Part shown: positions 17,623 to 26,930 of the stretch, in pieces
Layout: each line of letters starts with the position of its first letter
Numbering within the stretch: the stretch's first letter is position 1
Assembly (NCBI GenBank): GCA_017543595.1
Contig: JAFYFU010000108.1
Coordinates: 1-64,000 of the forward strand
Source of the DNA: Ruminococcus sp.
GTDB lineage: Bacteria > Bacillota > Clostridia > Oscillospirales > Ruminococcaceae
Length of the DNA: 64,000 nt
Direction of reading: 5' to 3'
The notes under the pieces: generated by a model
Database searches by the model: none
What the model was told of the DNA's origin: nothing
The model's input: only the letters and a program-made list of their open reading frames with translations
Program-made: the position numbers and the translations under genes

Positions 17623-18012
17623 CTAAATTATTTCGTTTATTTTTTCAACAAGCATTTTGAGAACAGGCATACTCATGAAAGTTATCGCCCCTCTGCCCCA
17701 TATTTCCGCAGCCGAGGCAATTGAATTTTCTCCGCTGTCCCGACAGATTTCGCAGGATATCTCCGTAATGAAACACACTGCTGTCGCCTTGAATATCAGC
17801 GATATGTAATTTTCGGATATGCCTGCCGAGGCGAAAATTTCCCTTATATCCGATATCATGGGTTTGAGAAAATACAAAAATCCGCCGAGTATCCCAATGC
17901 AGGCGGCAAGGGCAACAAGCAAGGACTGTTCCATGCAGTAGCGTTTCAGCAGGACGGCAAGCACCGCCGCACATATGCAGAATACCGAAACTGTAAAGCA
18001 ATTTTCTACCAT
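17623..18012 (-). CDS. spoIIIAD: Stage III sporulation protein AD
   Basis: A 129-residue membrane protein with three to four spans and the family pattern FLKPMISDIREIFASAGISENYISLIFKA. Its ATG overlaps the spoIIIAC end by 7 bases. A partner of SpoIIIAC in the mother-cell membrane part of the channel. Confidence 0.92.
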   Translation of the reverse strand: MVENCFTVSVFCICAAVLAVLLKRYCMEQSLLVALAACIGILGGFLYFLKPMISDIREIFASAGISENYISLIFKATAVCFITEISCEICRDSGENSIASAAEIWGRGAITFMSMPVLKMLVEKINEII

Positions 18013-18203
18013 AAGCCGAACACCGTCTTGACCGTATCGAACAAATCGCCGATTTCCTGAACTATTATCACAAGCACAACGATAAGCCCCGCAAGAGTGG
18101 TCATCATTGCCTGTTCCTCACGTTCCGCACGTTTCAGGACAAGATTCAGAACCGCCACAATAATTCCCGTTCCCGCAATTTTAAAAATCAGGTCAATATC
18201 CAC
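18006..18203 (-). CDS. spoIIIAC: Stage III sporulation protein AC
   Basis: A 65-residue protein with two membrane helices, DLIFKIAGTGIIVAVLNLVL and the second around LAGLIVVLVIIVQEI. Two in-frame GTG codons exist; I take 18203 because GGAGG is seven bases upstream, while the GTG at 18209 is only one base from it. Confidence 0.92.
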   Translation of the reverse strand: MDIDLIFKIAGTGIIVAVLNLVLKRAEREEQAMMTTLAGLIVVLVIIVQEIGDLFDTVKTVFGLW

Positions 18204-18214
18204 TTCCACCCCTC

Positions 18215-18718
18215 CTATATGACAAGAATACCTGCGGTTATGCCTGCAAGAATACCTATACTGCGGAAAAGCCTGCCTTTTTTCTCATATTCGGAATCAC
18301 GCTGAGATTTCAGAAGTTCCGTTTCGGCTTTCAGGGAATTTAAAATATTTAACTGGCTTTCCGCATCGCTTGTCCCGACAGTGTTTCCGACAATTATTAA
18401 AATATTTTTTTCTTTTTCGGGGATATTTTTCTGAGAATACACGGCTTTTTCCCATGACAGATGAAAATTTTCGTTGTAATCATAATTTTCGGGGAGATTT
18501 GATATAAATTTTAAATATTTAAAATCAGAATCTTTCAGTTCCCTGCAAATCTCGTAAACGTCCGAAAACTTATATCTTATGCAGAATGAAATTTTTTCGT
18601 CAAGCATGAGGATTTCCCTGCATAAATCCGCATTATGCCGCAGATTTTCAGCCCTTATGCCGCCTGCAACCGCACCCGCAACCATAAAAAAAATTGCAGA
18701 AATAAATTTTAATATCAC
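18215..18718 (-). CDS. spoIIIAB: Stage III sporulation protein AB
   Basis: A 167-residue membrane protein with an N-terminal span (FISAIFFMVAGAVAGGI) and a C-terminal hydrophobic tail (SIGILAGITAGILVI), structurally like a GspF-type platform component of the SpoIIIA machine. Its GTG start overlaps the spoIIIAA stop (GTGA). Confidence 0.92.
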   Translation of the reverse strand: MILKFISAIFFMVAGAVAGGIRAENLRHNADLCREILMLDEKISFCIRYKFSDVYEICRELKDSDFKYLKFISNLPENYDYNENFHLSWEKAVYSQKNIPEKEKNILIIVGNTVGTSDAESQLNILNSLKAETELLKSQRDSEYEKKGRLFRSIGILAGITAGILVI

Positions 18719-19593
18719 AATCTTCTTATCTCCCTGACTTCTCCGAGGTTTCCGAGGAAAACCGCATACTCAAAAATATTTTTAATCCTTGAAAAAATTT
18801 CCCTCCTGCAAAGGCTTTCATAATTTTCCGCATGAATCGAGGCGATAAATTTTATTCCGCAGCCGTTTGCGGAGAGTATCGCATCTGCATCACTGTCTGT
18901 TGAAATCTCATCGCATATTACAATATCGGGCGAAAGTGTCCTGAGTGCCGAATTTATGCCGTCAGACCTGCGGCAGCCCGACAAAATATCCGTGAACAGC
19001 CCCACATCATTAGTAATTCTTCCGAAAGAAACAGCGGATATTTCGTTTCTCTCATCTATGAGACTGACTTTGAAACTGTTCCCGTAATTCCTGCAAAGGT
19101 CACGTAGAATAGTTGTTTTTCCCGAATTTACCCGCCCGCATATAAGAATATCCGCAAATCCGAGTTTTCGGAAAATTTCGTCCGAACAGCCTTTCACCTC
19201 ACGGGCTATTCTGAAATTAAGCCCCGTGAAAGTGCTTATAATTCCCGTCTCGGAATAAACACCCGAAATTCCCACCCTTACGCCGTTTTCCATGACAAAA
19301 TAACCATTCCGCAGTTCTTTTCCGCAGCTATGTATTGAATAATGCGACAGCGAAGAAACAATCTGTTTTATGTCTGATGCCGTTGTGACTATGCAGTCAT
19401 TACCGAGTGCCTGCGTGAGTATTCCCGAATTTGTCAGAAATTTATTCCCGTTCGGACAGACAAAAGATACTGCCCGTCCGCTTCTTATTCGGATTTCGGT
19501 AAGATTTTTAATATTTGTGCATTTCTTCATAGCCTGTCTTATATTTTCCGTCATGTAACGGCTGATGACGGCAAAGCTTGTACCTTCCTGCAT
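18715..19593 (-). CDS. spoIIIAA: Stage III sporulation protein AA (ATPase)
   Basis: Secretion-type ATPase that powers the SpoIIIA-SpoIIQ channel. Walker A is in ILICGRVNSGKTTILRDL (around residue 140), followed by SLIDERNEISAV and Walker B SPDIVICDEIST. About 292 residues from ATG 19593, with GGGGAG five bases upstream; an in-frame TTG at 19611 is less likely. First gene of the eight-gene spoIIIA operon. In Bacillus this operon is driven by sigma-E; a sequence GTATATTT..CATGAAT lies upstream (about 19616-19640) but its spacing is not ideal, so I do not annotate it as a promoter. Confidence 0.94.
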   Translation of the reverse strand: MQEGTSFAVISRYMTENIRQAMKKCTNIKNLTEIRIRSGRAVSFVCPNGNKFLTNSGILTQALGNDCIVTTASDIKQIVSSLSHYSIHSCGKELRNGYFVMENGVRVGISGVYSETGIISTFTGLNFRIAREVKGCSDEIFRKLGFADILICGRVNSGKTTILRDLCRNYGNSFKVSLIDERNEISAVSFGRITNDVGLFTDILSGCRRSDGINSALRTLSPDIVICDEISTDSDADAILSANGCGIKFIASIHAENYESLCRREIFSRIKNIFEYAVFLGNLGEVREIRRL

Positions 19594-19656
19594 ATTTTTC
19601 TCCCCTTTCAATAAATATTATTCATGCGGAGAAAAAAATATACCCTTTTCGGGGCA

Positions 19657-19690
19657 TAAAAAAACAGCGTACCGAAGTACGCCGTTATTT
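19657..19690 (-). terminator. Terminator after the sugar ABC transporter
   Basis: Minus-strand hairpin GCGTAC-TTCG-GTACGC, flanked by AAC/GTT pairing and followed by TTTTTTTA. It separates the transporter genes from spoIIIAA. Confidence 0.9.
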
Positions 19691-19696
19691 TTGAAA

Positions 19697-20593
19697 TTAT
19701 TCCTTTACACCACCGAGTGCAACACCTGCAATGATGAATCTTGAAAGTGCTACGTAGATGATAACGATAGGAAGAATACTGAGTGTAAGTGCAAGGTAGA
19801 TTGCACCGTAGTCAGTGAACTTATCAGATGCCTGAATTGCAGAAGCCATCATGGGGAGGGTCTTCTGGTCGAATTTAGAGCTTATGAGTATCATGTTAGG
19901 TGTATAGAAGTTGTTCCAGCTTGCAATGAAAGCGAAGATTGCCTGTACTGCGATAGCGGGCTTCATCATGGGGATAGCAATTGATACGAAAGTTCTGAAT
20001 TCTGTACAGCCGTCAATTCTCGCAGCCTCAACGATGTCGAGCGGGAATGATGACTTCATGTATGAACGCATGAAGTATACAACCGCAGGAGCAGCAATTG
20101 CGGGGAGAGTGAGGGGCCAGTATGTATCTGTAAGACCGAGTTTGAGCATGAATGCTACGAAACCGGCTGATGTTACCTGCATGGGAACCATCATGACAAG
20201 GAGGATAACCGTGTAGGAAATTTCCTTGATTTTAAAGTCGTAAACGTGTATGCCGTAAGCTGTCATAGCTGAGAAGAATACGGTAAATACAGTTGAGAAA
20301 CCTGTGATGAAAAAGCTGTTTCTGTAACCAATCCACACGTTGTAAACCGTATTGTAGTTTACATCTTTAAAGAGCTTGTCAATGTTTTTTCCGAGATTTC
20401 CGCCGGGAAGGAATGACAGACTGTTTGCAATAGCCGTGGATTCACGGGTTGCGTTTACGATAAGTATGTAGATAGGGAGCAGACAAATGATTGTAAGAAT
20501 TATCATCCAGCCGAGGAGAATATAGGACTTCATTTTAAGACTGGCAGTATAGTTGTCCTTAGGCTCGCCATAAGTTGCTTTCATGTTACTCAT
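19697..20593 (-). CDS. Carbohydrate ABC transporter permease (MalG type)
   Basis: A 298-residue inner-membrane permease with six predicted spans and the ABC-docking EAA loop EAARIDGCTEFRTFVSIAIP around residue 190. It pairs with the MalF-type permease upstream, whose stop overlaps its start by four bases. Probable import of oligosaccharides; the sugar cannot be named. No ATP-binding subunit is encoded here, so it probably uses a shared MsmX-like ATPase elsewhere. Confidence 0.93.
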   Translation of the reverse strand: MSNMKATYGEPKDNYTASLKMKSYILLGWMIILTIICLLPIYILIVNATRESTAIANSLSFLPGGNLGKNIDKLFKDVNYNTVYNVWIGYRNSFFITGFSTVFTVFFSAMTAYGIHVYDFKIKEISYTVILLVMMVPMQVTSAGFVAFMLKLGLTDTYWPLTLPAIAAPAVVYFMRSYMKSSFPLDIVEAARIDGCTEFRTFVSIAIPMMKPAIAVQAIFAFIASWNNFYTPNMILISSKFDQKTLPMMASAIQASDKFTDYGAIYLALTLSILPIVIIYVALSRFIIAGVALGGVKE

Positions 20594-21624
20594 ATTGAAA
20601 GACCTCCAAACTGCTTATTCTGCTGCTTTAACTGTTTAGCGAGCTTTTTGCGCTGTTTCTTCTTGGCAATTTCATCTACGTCACGTGTGAGGTAGAATGC
20701 GATACAGCCGAGAATGAGCGTAACAATAAAGAGGATAACCGATGCTGCGCCTGCATAGCCCATCTTCGGGTCAACCTGGTCATGGAAGTATTCGTAGATG
20801 TATACGGCAACAGTTTTGAGGTTGTCGCTTACCTTGTTGGGGTCTTTGTGGTAGAGGTAAGGAATATCGAACATCTGGAGACCACCAATCATGGAAGTTA
20901 CGAGTGTATATGCAAGAATGGGGCTGAGGAGGGGGAGAGTAATCTTTCTGAATACCTGTCCCGAAGTTGCGCCGTCAATGCTTGCAGCTTCAAAGAGTGA
21001 GGGGTTAATACCCTGAATACCTGACATAAGCATAATCATGGTATTACCGAACCACATCCATGTCTGAATGAACATTACAACGCCTCTGGACTGCCAAACG
21101 CCTGTAATGAATTTGATTGTGTCATACTTCTGTGATGCGTCGTCCTTCTTTGCAAGGAGGAGGTTGATAGCACCGGGAGCGTTTTCAGCCTCACCGCAGA
21201 GTTGGAGGAAGAGAACCGCAACAGAAGCGGCTGTGATGATGTTGGGGAGGTACATCACAACCTTGAAGAAACCAGTGCCCGGAATCTTGAGGTTTGCATC
21301 TGTGAACCAGACAGCAAGGGAAAGTGATAATGCTATCTGAGGAATGAAGTTACCAACCCAAAGAATGATTGTGTTGCCGAATGCAGAGAAGAAGTTCTTT
21401 GAAACGTTCTTTGCAGTACGGTTACCTATTGCGAAAAGAATTGTCTTGTAATTGTCAAAGCCTACAAATTCACCTGTTTTGTTTGCCTGAAAGCTCAGGA
21501 TAAAGGTATTTATAAGAGGCCATAACTGGAAGAAGAAATAAACGAGAAAAAACGGAGCTATAAACATATAGCCGTATTTTGCATAGCTGATAGCCTTGAT
21601 ACGTCTCTGTGCAGCTGATGCCAT
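20590..21624 (-). CDS. Carbohydrate ABC transporter permease (MalF type)
   Basis: Sugar permease with six spans and the EAA loop EAASIDGATSGQVFRKITLP. About 344 residues from ATG 21624 (GAGAGG about nine bases upstream); a GTG three codons earlier overlaps that site. The C-terminus is a Lys/Gln-rich cytoplasmic tail (KKKQRKKLAKQLKQQNKQ). It forms a heterodimer with the downstream MalG-type subunit. Confidence 0.93.
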   Translation of the reverse strand: MASAAQRRIKAISYAKYGYMFIAPFFLVYFFFQLWPLINTFILSFQANKTGEFVGFDNYKTILFAIGNRTAKNVSKNFFSAFGNTIILWVGNFIPQIALSLSLAVWFTDANLKIPGTGFFKVVMYLPNIITAASVAVLFLQLCGEAENAPGAINLLLAKKDDASQKYDTIKFITGVWQSRGVVMFIQTWMWFGNTMIMLMSGIQGINPSLFEAASIDGATSGQVFRKITLPLLSPILAYTLVTSMIGGLQMFDIPYLYHKDPNKVSDNLKTVAVYIYEYFHDQVDPKMGYAGAASVILFIVTLILGCIAFYLTRDVDEIAKKKQRKKLAKQLKQQNKQFGGLSI

Positions 21625-21731
21625 AACACACACCCTCTCAAGTAAAATATTTTTTAACAGATATGCGCCTACGGAATACGCAGGTATTCCGTAGGCTCAT
21701 AAATCAAATTGTAGTTTTAATTAAGGAATTA

Positions 21732-23261
21732 TCAGTCCCAGTTGAGAGAAGTGATATGCTCGGAAACGAGGTCCTTGAATGCTTCAACTGTGTCGTCCCA
21801 TGAAGCACCGCCCTCAAGGTAGTTTGTCTTAACAGCGTCGATGAAGTCTGTCTTAACAGTTGCATCGTACTCTGTGATGAGTCCGTTGAAGTTGATTGTC
21901 TTAGCGTTGTCAGCAAGAGCAGCGTAGAAGTTCTGTCCGCCCATGTTGTTTGTAATCTTCTCGTTGAATACTGTGTCGGAGCTGATGAGGCTGTCCATAA
22001 CCTTGCTGTTGTTTACATACTCAGGCTTTGTTGTAGCGTATGTTGACATTGCAGCTTCGTCAGATGCAGCTGAGATGATGAAGTCACGAGCTTCCTGACC
22101 GTTATCAGTAGCGGGATTAACAACAATCCATGTACCGCCCCAGTAGAAAGGCTGAGGTCCCTGACAAACTGCCCACTTGCCGTATGTTGCGCCGCCTTCG
22201 CCGCCTGCTGCGTCAAGAGCAAATCCGCCGAAGCCCCATGTTGATACGAAGTAACCCATACAGCTGTCGTTTGTACCTGCTGCTGTCCACTCATCGGACC
22301 ACTGGCTGTTCTTTGTAACACCGCCGCAATCCCAGAGAGCCTTAGCTGTGTCAGCGAACTTCTGGCAGAAGTCATCAATCTGGAGAGTGTTGTCCTTAAC
22401 CCAAGGAGTTGTACGACCGCAAGCGTAAGCCTGCCACATACCGCCGAGAGTATCAGCAAGAGCTGTCTTTCCGCTGGACTTTTCGGAAACTGTCTGAGCA
22501 GCTGTTACGAACTTGTCCCAATCGGAAATCTGAGCCTGCATTTCATCGGGTGTCTTTGCTCCGAGGTATTCTTCAGCGAGGTCTGCTCTGTAATAGAAGC
22601 CGCCTGCTGCTGCCTGCCATGAAACGCCCTTACGAACGCCGCTTGTTGTCTTACCGATTTCGTCTGTGTAGCTGTAAATGTTAGCAAAGTCGCTGTCGCC
22701 GAGACCGAGTTTGTCAAGTGCGAGTGTCTTGCTGTCATCGTTGATGTATTTGAGAGCCCAGTCAGCTTCGCAGAAGTAAACGTCGAGGTCGCTGCCTGAG
22801 GAGAAGAGCTGGTCATACTTCTCGGAAGCGTCGCCGCCGCCTACACCGAAGTTGATGAAGTCGATACCTTCAACCTTGCCGTTAGCGAGGTCATCAGCAA
22901 CAGTTGCATAGTCAATGCCCTTCCACTGAGCGATAAGAGCAGGAACATCGTCTGCGTTCCAAGCTGCAACAGTGAACTTGTCGCCGCCCTGTCCTACGGA
23001 AGCATCAATTTCGCCTGTGCTTTCGATAGGTGTGTCAGCTGCTGAACTGTCATCAGCGGGAGCTGCATCGTCAGCAGAGCTGTCATCAGCGGGAGCTGCA
23101 TCATCAGCAGAGCTGTCATCAGCGGGAGCTGCATCGTCAGTCTTTGAAGAGCTTGATGCTGCTGTGCTTGAGCTGCTGTCGCTGCTTCCGCAGCTTGCGA
23201 ATGCAGTAGCTGCCATTGCAAGTGTAGCTACGAGAGCCAAAGTTTTCTTAAGTGTGTTCAT
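21732..23261 (-). CDS. Extracellular sugar-binding lipoprotein of ABC transporter
   Basis: Solute-binding protein, family 1 type. Signal peptide MNTLKKTLALVATLAMAATA, then lipobox FASC, so it is lipid-anchored. Residues about 22-75 form a Ser/Asp/Ala-rich linker that includes three copies of DDAAPADDSSA. The rest is the bilobed binding domain rich in Trp and aromatic residues (WAVCQGPQPFYWGGTWIVVNPATDNGQ), as expected for carbohydrate stacking. About 509 residues from ATG 23261, with GGAGG upstream. First gene of the three-gene transporter operon, behind a structured leader. Confidence 0.92.
   Translation of the reverse strand: MNTLKKTLALVATLAMAATAFASCGSSDSSSSTAASSSSKTDDAAPADDSSADDAAPADDSSADDAAPADDSSAADTPIESTGEIDASVGQGGDKFTVAAWNADDVPALIAQWKGIDYATVADDLANGKVEGIDFINFGVGGGDASEKYDQLFSSGSDLDVYFCEADWALKYINDDSKTLALDKLGLGDSDFANIYSYTDEIGKTTSGVRKGVSWQAAAGGFYYRADLAEEYLGAKTPDEMQAQISDWDKFVTAAQTVSEKSSGKTALADTLGGMWQAYACGRTTPWVKDNTLQIDDFCQKFADTAKALWDCGGVTKNSQWSDEWTAAGTNDSCMGYFVSTWGFGGFALDAAGGEGGATYGKWAVCQGPQPFYWGGTWIVVNPATDNGQEARDFIISAASDEAAMSTYATTKPEYVNNSKVMDSLISSDTVFNEKITNNMGGQNFYAALADNAKTINFNGLITEYDATVKTDFIDAVKTNYLEGGASWDDTVEAFKDLVSEHITSLNWD
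23047..23145 (-). repeat. 33-bp x3 coding tandem repeat in lipoprotein linker
   Basis: Three near-identical 33-bp units (ctgtcatcagcgggagctgc core) encoding DDAAPADDSSA. In frame and likely variable in copy number. Confidence 0.85.
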
Positions 23262-23280
23262 CAGATTTTTCCTCCTTAAA

Positions 23281-23467
23281 TATGTATTATACTCTTTCAC
23301 GGGTATAATATGTGTAAATGATATTCCGACGTTTTCAGGGAGCCGATACCCTTAGTGTACTCATCGGGCTATGCCCTCTGAATCAGTCTTGTGACTGCAT
23401 AACGTTAATGCAGCAGTCATTCGCAGCGCGGGTAACTTTTATGGAGTTTGTACCCTCGTTGTTTTCT
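23281..23467 (-). ncRNA. Structured 5' leader of the sugar transporter (candidate cis-regulatory RNA)
   Basis: About 200 nt lie between the promoter at 23474-23502 and the binding-protein ATG. On the minus strand four consecutive hairpins can form: GGGTA/TACCC (23430-23455), TGACTGC.TGCAT/ATGCAGTCA (23392-23419), an extended stem CAGAGGG..CCGAT/ATCGG..CTCCCTG (23336-23380), and ATTATAC/GTATAAT just before the Shine-Dalgarno. A nine-codon frame, MSTLRVSAP, with AGAGGG upstream, is embedded in the third stem. I do not recognise it as a named riboswitch class. Confidence 0.5.
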
Positions 23468-23473
23468 GTATCA

Positions 23474-23502
23474 AATATACCGTATTTTTTCAATAAAGTC
23501 AA
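23474..23502 (-). promoter_or_regulatory. Sigma-A-type promoter of the sugar ABC operon
   Basis: Minus strand TTGACT, 17-bp spacer, TATATT. It places transcription start near 23467, leaving a long leader. Confidence 0.75.
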
Positions 23503-23746
23503 TGCTTTGAATCGTTCTTTAATCATTTTTGTTTGATATGCAAAATTTCAACACATTTTTTTAGGCAACACTCACATAATTATTCGCCGACTTATTAAAA
23601 AGTTACAATTCGGTTACTTTGTCTTTTTGACTTATTTTCACATATAACATAGTCTGCTTTTATGCCTATTGCCTAACTCGGACAAAAATTTTAAAAAACA
23701 AGCGTTACTTTTGTGCAATTTTTTAGCGGATTTTATGCCTGCGGAA
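23503..23746. other. Intergenic stretch with no gene seen
   Basis: AT-rich region between the transporter promoter and the protease stop. Frames here are short and lack Shine-Dalgarno sites. I see no clear terminator after the protease gene. Confidence 0.6.
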
Positions 23747-26134
23747 TCAGTTGTTTTGGGTTGAAAGAACAGAATAATATGCAAGAATATCGCTTGCATC
23801 TGACGAATTGCACAAACCGTCCCCGTCCATATCCGCAAGGGGAAGAATTTCAGGTTCAATTTTTCCGTCCCCTCCCGTTGAAATATTCGCATAATGTTCA
23901 AGTATTCCGCTTGCGTCCCTTGAATCCGTCATGCTGTCGCCGTTTATATCGCCTGCTTTCGGATTTTCTGAACAGGTTTTGTATATGTTTATTGTTATAA
24001 TATTATCAAGCTTGTTTTCCTGCGATGCACTTATCTTTACAGAGGTCACGGGGTTCTTGATTTTCACGGAAACGGAATATTCGTCTGTTACAACTTCTTT
24101 TCCGTCCGTTACAAGGTCTGCCGCAGAGGACGGATAAAGCAATATATTTTCGCAGTCCTCGCCCACATATATATTATATCTGCTTTCGCTGAATTTCTCG
24201 GCGGAGGAAACGCTTTTACCGCTGTAATTAAGAAAATTAAGCTGTGCCTTTGCGGGCTTGTATTTTCTCTGCGAAAAATTAACTCCGTCCGCAGATGCAT
24301 ATATGGTAACAGGTTTTTCAATGCTTATGGGTTCGGAATATTTAATCATATTTTCAGGGGAATCGGTATAATAATATATTTCCTCCGACCCTGAAAGTTC
24401 AATTTTTTCATTCAGGGGAACTTCTCCCGAAATATGTGAAAATTTCACCGTATCTCTTGGATTTCCGACAGCTTTCAGCGGAATGTTGCCCATTACAAAA
24501 GTAACATATCCCGAATCAAACTTTTCCTTATAGCCTTTGAGAATATTTTCAACTTTTTCTGTTTCTTCGGTGTCGTCCTCCTCAACGCCGTCCATAAGCT
24601 GTTCACGCAAATCGTCAAGGAGAAATTTTTCTTCTTCCTCCGTGTAGATATAGTCATTTTCCGTGACATCATTCCATTTTTTGCCGTCCGCACTGAAAAA
24701 GCTTTCGTTTTTGTTCGTGGAATTTTTTATCTGTTCATTGGTTGAATAACTGCTCAAATCAAAAATTTCGCCTGTTTTGTCGTCCGTGACGGTCAGTGCC
24801 ATTTCAAGGGGTATCACAAACGGAGTGTTTTCATTGTAGAGTTTTACAACCACACCGAAATATTTGTCATCTTCCGAAAGAGGAATTTTTTCATCAAGTT
24901 CAATCGTAACATAGCCCGAAATATCCGCAGTTCCGACAGTTCCGAAATGTGAAGTTCCCGAACAGGGGTCTGAAATATCCGTAAGCCCCGTATAGACAGT
25001 TATTTCGTATGAAGTGCCTGCCTGCCCGATATACGTTGAAATCGCCTCTATATCGTTATTTGAATTATTCTCAAAGACATTCGCAATATATGACGGGCTG
25101 TTTGTTGCGGAATCGTCAAATGCAGAAATATTCTGATTTACCACATATGTATCATGGCTGTACATCACCGTATAGTCATCTTTGTCGGAGAGTTCAAACA
25201 CCGCAAACTCGCATAAGGATTCATCGTCATAGGAAATCCACATATAGCCGTTATTTGCATAGGTGTTTCCCCAGCTGTTTCTGACAAGCCATGCGCCGTC
25301 ATTTTCGGGCTTTACAGTGAAATTATCCGCAGGGAAATTATCGTCCCAGCCTATTACCGCAACGGAATGATTTGAGAACCTTGGTCTTTTTTTGCTGTAT
25401 GAACATCTGTTTTCGGAATTGTAGCAGTTCTCCGAATTATGGCAGAAAGATACATCAACGGCTTTTCCGCTGTAAATGAATTTCTTAATTAAATTATTTA
25501 CTTCCGTTTCGTTGGTTCTTTTCCTGTCATAGTCAAACATATATGCATTTTTTAGGTGATAATCGCTGAAATTCTGCATTTCCGCAACATTTTCGGCATT
25601 TTCAAAGAAATCCGTATCGCCGTAGGGGATTCTGCTTTCAAGGACAGGACCTTTCCACTGTGACCAGATATTTGTTATTATATTTACATTTCCGCCGAGA
25701 TTTAAAATCTCATTCGCTGTATTGACATTTCTTTTTATGCACTCATCACCGTAATAGGGATAGTATCCCGAATGAAATTCCGAAAGGTCTATATCGGGTA
25801 CAGCGTCTATAATGCTTGATTCTGCGCTTGCTATTGCGGAATGTACCCAGCAAGTACCGAAACCCGTCTGTTTTCTCACGGGAGATATTGCATAATCCTC
25901 ACGCATATCATATGCGGACGGGAAATTCATGCCCGAATACAGATTTTCCCCGATATACGCATAATCCGCATTTATTTCAAGCTTTTCGTCAAATTCATTG
26001 ACTGCACCGAATTTCGGCATTGAAAAACTGAAATTTCTGTCCTGTGTGAAATTCACGGCATATGCATTGAATCCTCCGCAAAATGCGGAAATCAACGCAC
26101 ATAAAAATACACCTGCTTTTTTATATCCGAACAT
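23747..26134 (-). CDS. Secreted papain-like (C1A) cysteine protease with C-terminal dockerin
   Basis: A 795-residue exported protein. N-terminal signal peptide (VFLCALISAFCGGFNAYA), then a C1 peptidase domain from about residue 70: SPVRKQTGFGTCWVHSA (Gln and catalytic Cys), FSNHSVAVIGWDD (His) and WLVRNSWGNTYANNGYMW (Asn). Next come a lectin-like beta region, a glutamate-rich insert, and a chitobiase-type segment (IYYYTDSPENMIKYSEPI). At the very end is a type I dockerin with two Ca2+-binding F-hands, DINGDSMTDSRD and ADMDGDGLCNSSD. Dockerins plug enzymes into cohesin scaffoldins, so this is a probable cellulosome/amylosome component. GGAGG precedes the ATG. No cohesin or scaffoldin in the window. 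Confidence 0.9.
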   Translation of the reverse strand: MFGYKKAGVFLCALISAFCGGFNAYAVNFTQDRNFSFSMPKFGAVNEFDEKLEINADYAYIGENLYSGMNFPSAYDMREDYAISPVRKQTGFGTCWVHSAIASAESSIIDAVPDIDLSEFHSGYYPYYGDECIKRNVNTANEILNLGGNVNIITNIWSQWKGPVLESRIPYGDTDFFENAENVAEMQNFSDYHLKNAYMFDYDRKRTNETEVNNLIKKFIYSGKAVDVSFCHNSENCYNSENRCSYSKKRPRFSNHSVAVIGWDDNFPADNFTVKPENDGAWLVRNSWGNTYANNGYMWISYDDESLCEFAVFELSDKDDYTVMYSHDTYVVNQNISAFDDSATNSPSYIANVFENNSNNDIEAISTYIGQAGTSYEITVYTGLTDISDPCSGTSHFGTVGTADISGYVTIELDEKIPLSEDDKYFGVVVKLYNENTPFVIPLEMALTVTDDKTGEIFDLSSYSTNEQIKNSTNKNESFFSADGKKWNDVTENDYIYTEEEEKFLLDDLREQLMDGVEEDDTEETEKVENILKGYKEKFDSGYVTFVMGNIPLKAVGNPRDTVKFSHISGEVPLNEKIELSGSEEIYYYTDSPENMIKYSEPISIEKPVTIYASADGVNFSQRKYKPAKAQLNFLNYSGKSVSSAEKFSESRYNIYVGEDCENILLYPSSAADLVTDGKEVVTDEYSVSVKIKNPVTSVKISASQENKLDNIITINIYKTCSENPKAGDINGDSMTDSRDASGILEHYANISTGGDGKIEPEILPLADMDGDGLCNSSDASDILAYYSVLSTQNN

Positions 26135-26150
26135 ATCAGCCCTCCGAAAA

Positions 26151-26930
26151 TCAGCCGAATACTGCGTAATAAACTATTCCGAACCATTCCCTTACCCAGT
26201 AGGAAGGCACAAGCCACCATGTAGTATAACCCGATATGCTGTAAGGTTCAATGCCTTGTTTTTTCGCAAACATTCCCGCCCTGTACTGGTGAAAACCGTC
26301 TGTGACTATCGTTATGGCTTCACATAAATTATTATTTTTAATAATCTCACGGGAATATGAAAGATTCTGCTGTGTGTTCACGGATTTGTCCTCCATATAT
26401 ATCCTGTCGGGGGAAATTCCCTTTGATACAAGATAATCTTTCATACATTCCGCCTCGCTGATACTTTCATCTTCTCCCTGTCCGCCCGAAACGACAGCCT
26501 TTACATTTTCGTGCAAAGAAAGATATTCGTAAGCCGTATCAAGCCTTCTCCTGAGCATAAGACTCGGCGAACCGTTTTTTACCTTACAGCCAAGCACAAC
26601 AAGAGTTGTATTCTCGTCTTTCGGGGAATTGTTCATGGTTTTAACCATTAATGCACTTATTATTACAGCCGTAACGGCAAAGACAATAACTGCCGTTCCT
26701 GCGGAATAAAGAATTATTTTTCCGCCTGTGCTTTTCTGCAATAAGGAAATCAGCTCACGGAATTTTTCGGGAAATATGCATATTGCTGTGAGAAGTGCCG
26801 AAACAACAGCACCGAACACATTTCCGACATTGACTATTCCCACAAGAACAACAGGCATGACAAACAGTATGAACAATCCCGAAAAAACCAAGCTAAAAAC
26901 AATTCTCGCCATTCCCGAAAATATCTCCAT
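26151..26930 (-). CDS. YdcF/SanA family membrane protein (DUF218)
   Basis: 259 residues: three N-terminal membrane segments (to about residue 95) followed by a DUF218 domain with TTLVVLGCKVKNGSPSLMLRRRLDTA, VVSGGQGEDESISEAECM and the SVNTQQNLSYS motif. Members of the family are tied to envelope functions, but the substrate is not known. Its ATG overlaps the preceding stop as TAATG, so it is probably coupled to the 72-residue gene. Confidence 0.85.
   Translation of the reverse strand: MEIFSGMARIVFSLVFSGLFILFVMPVVLVGIVNVGNVFGAVVSALLTAICIFPEKFRELISLLQKSTGGKIILYSAGTAVIVFAVTAVIISALMVKTMNNSPKDENTTLVVLGCKVKNGSPSLMLRRRLDTAYEYLSLHENVKAVVSGGQGEDESISEAECMKDYLVSKGISPDRIYMEDKSVNTQQNLSYSREIIKNNNLCEAITIVTDGFHQYRAGMFAKKQGIEPYSISGYTTWWLVPSYWVREWFGIVYYAVFG

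Noticed and set aside
19616..19640. Sigma-E promoter for spoIIIA
   Set aside because: GTATATTT and CATGAAT are present in the right order but closer together than the usual sigma-E spacing; not firm enough to annotate.
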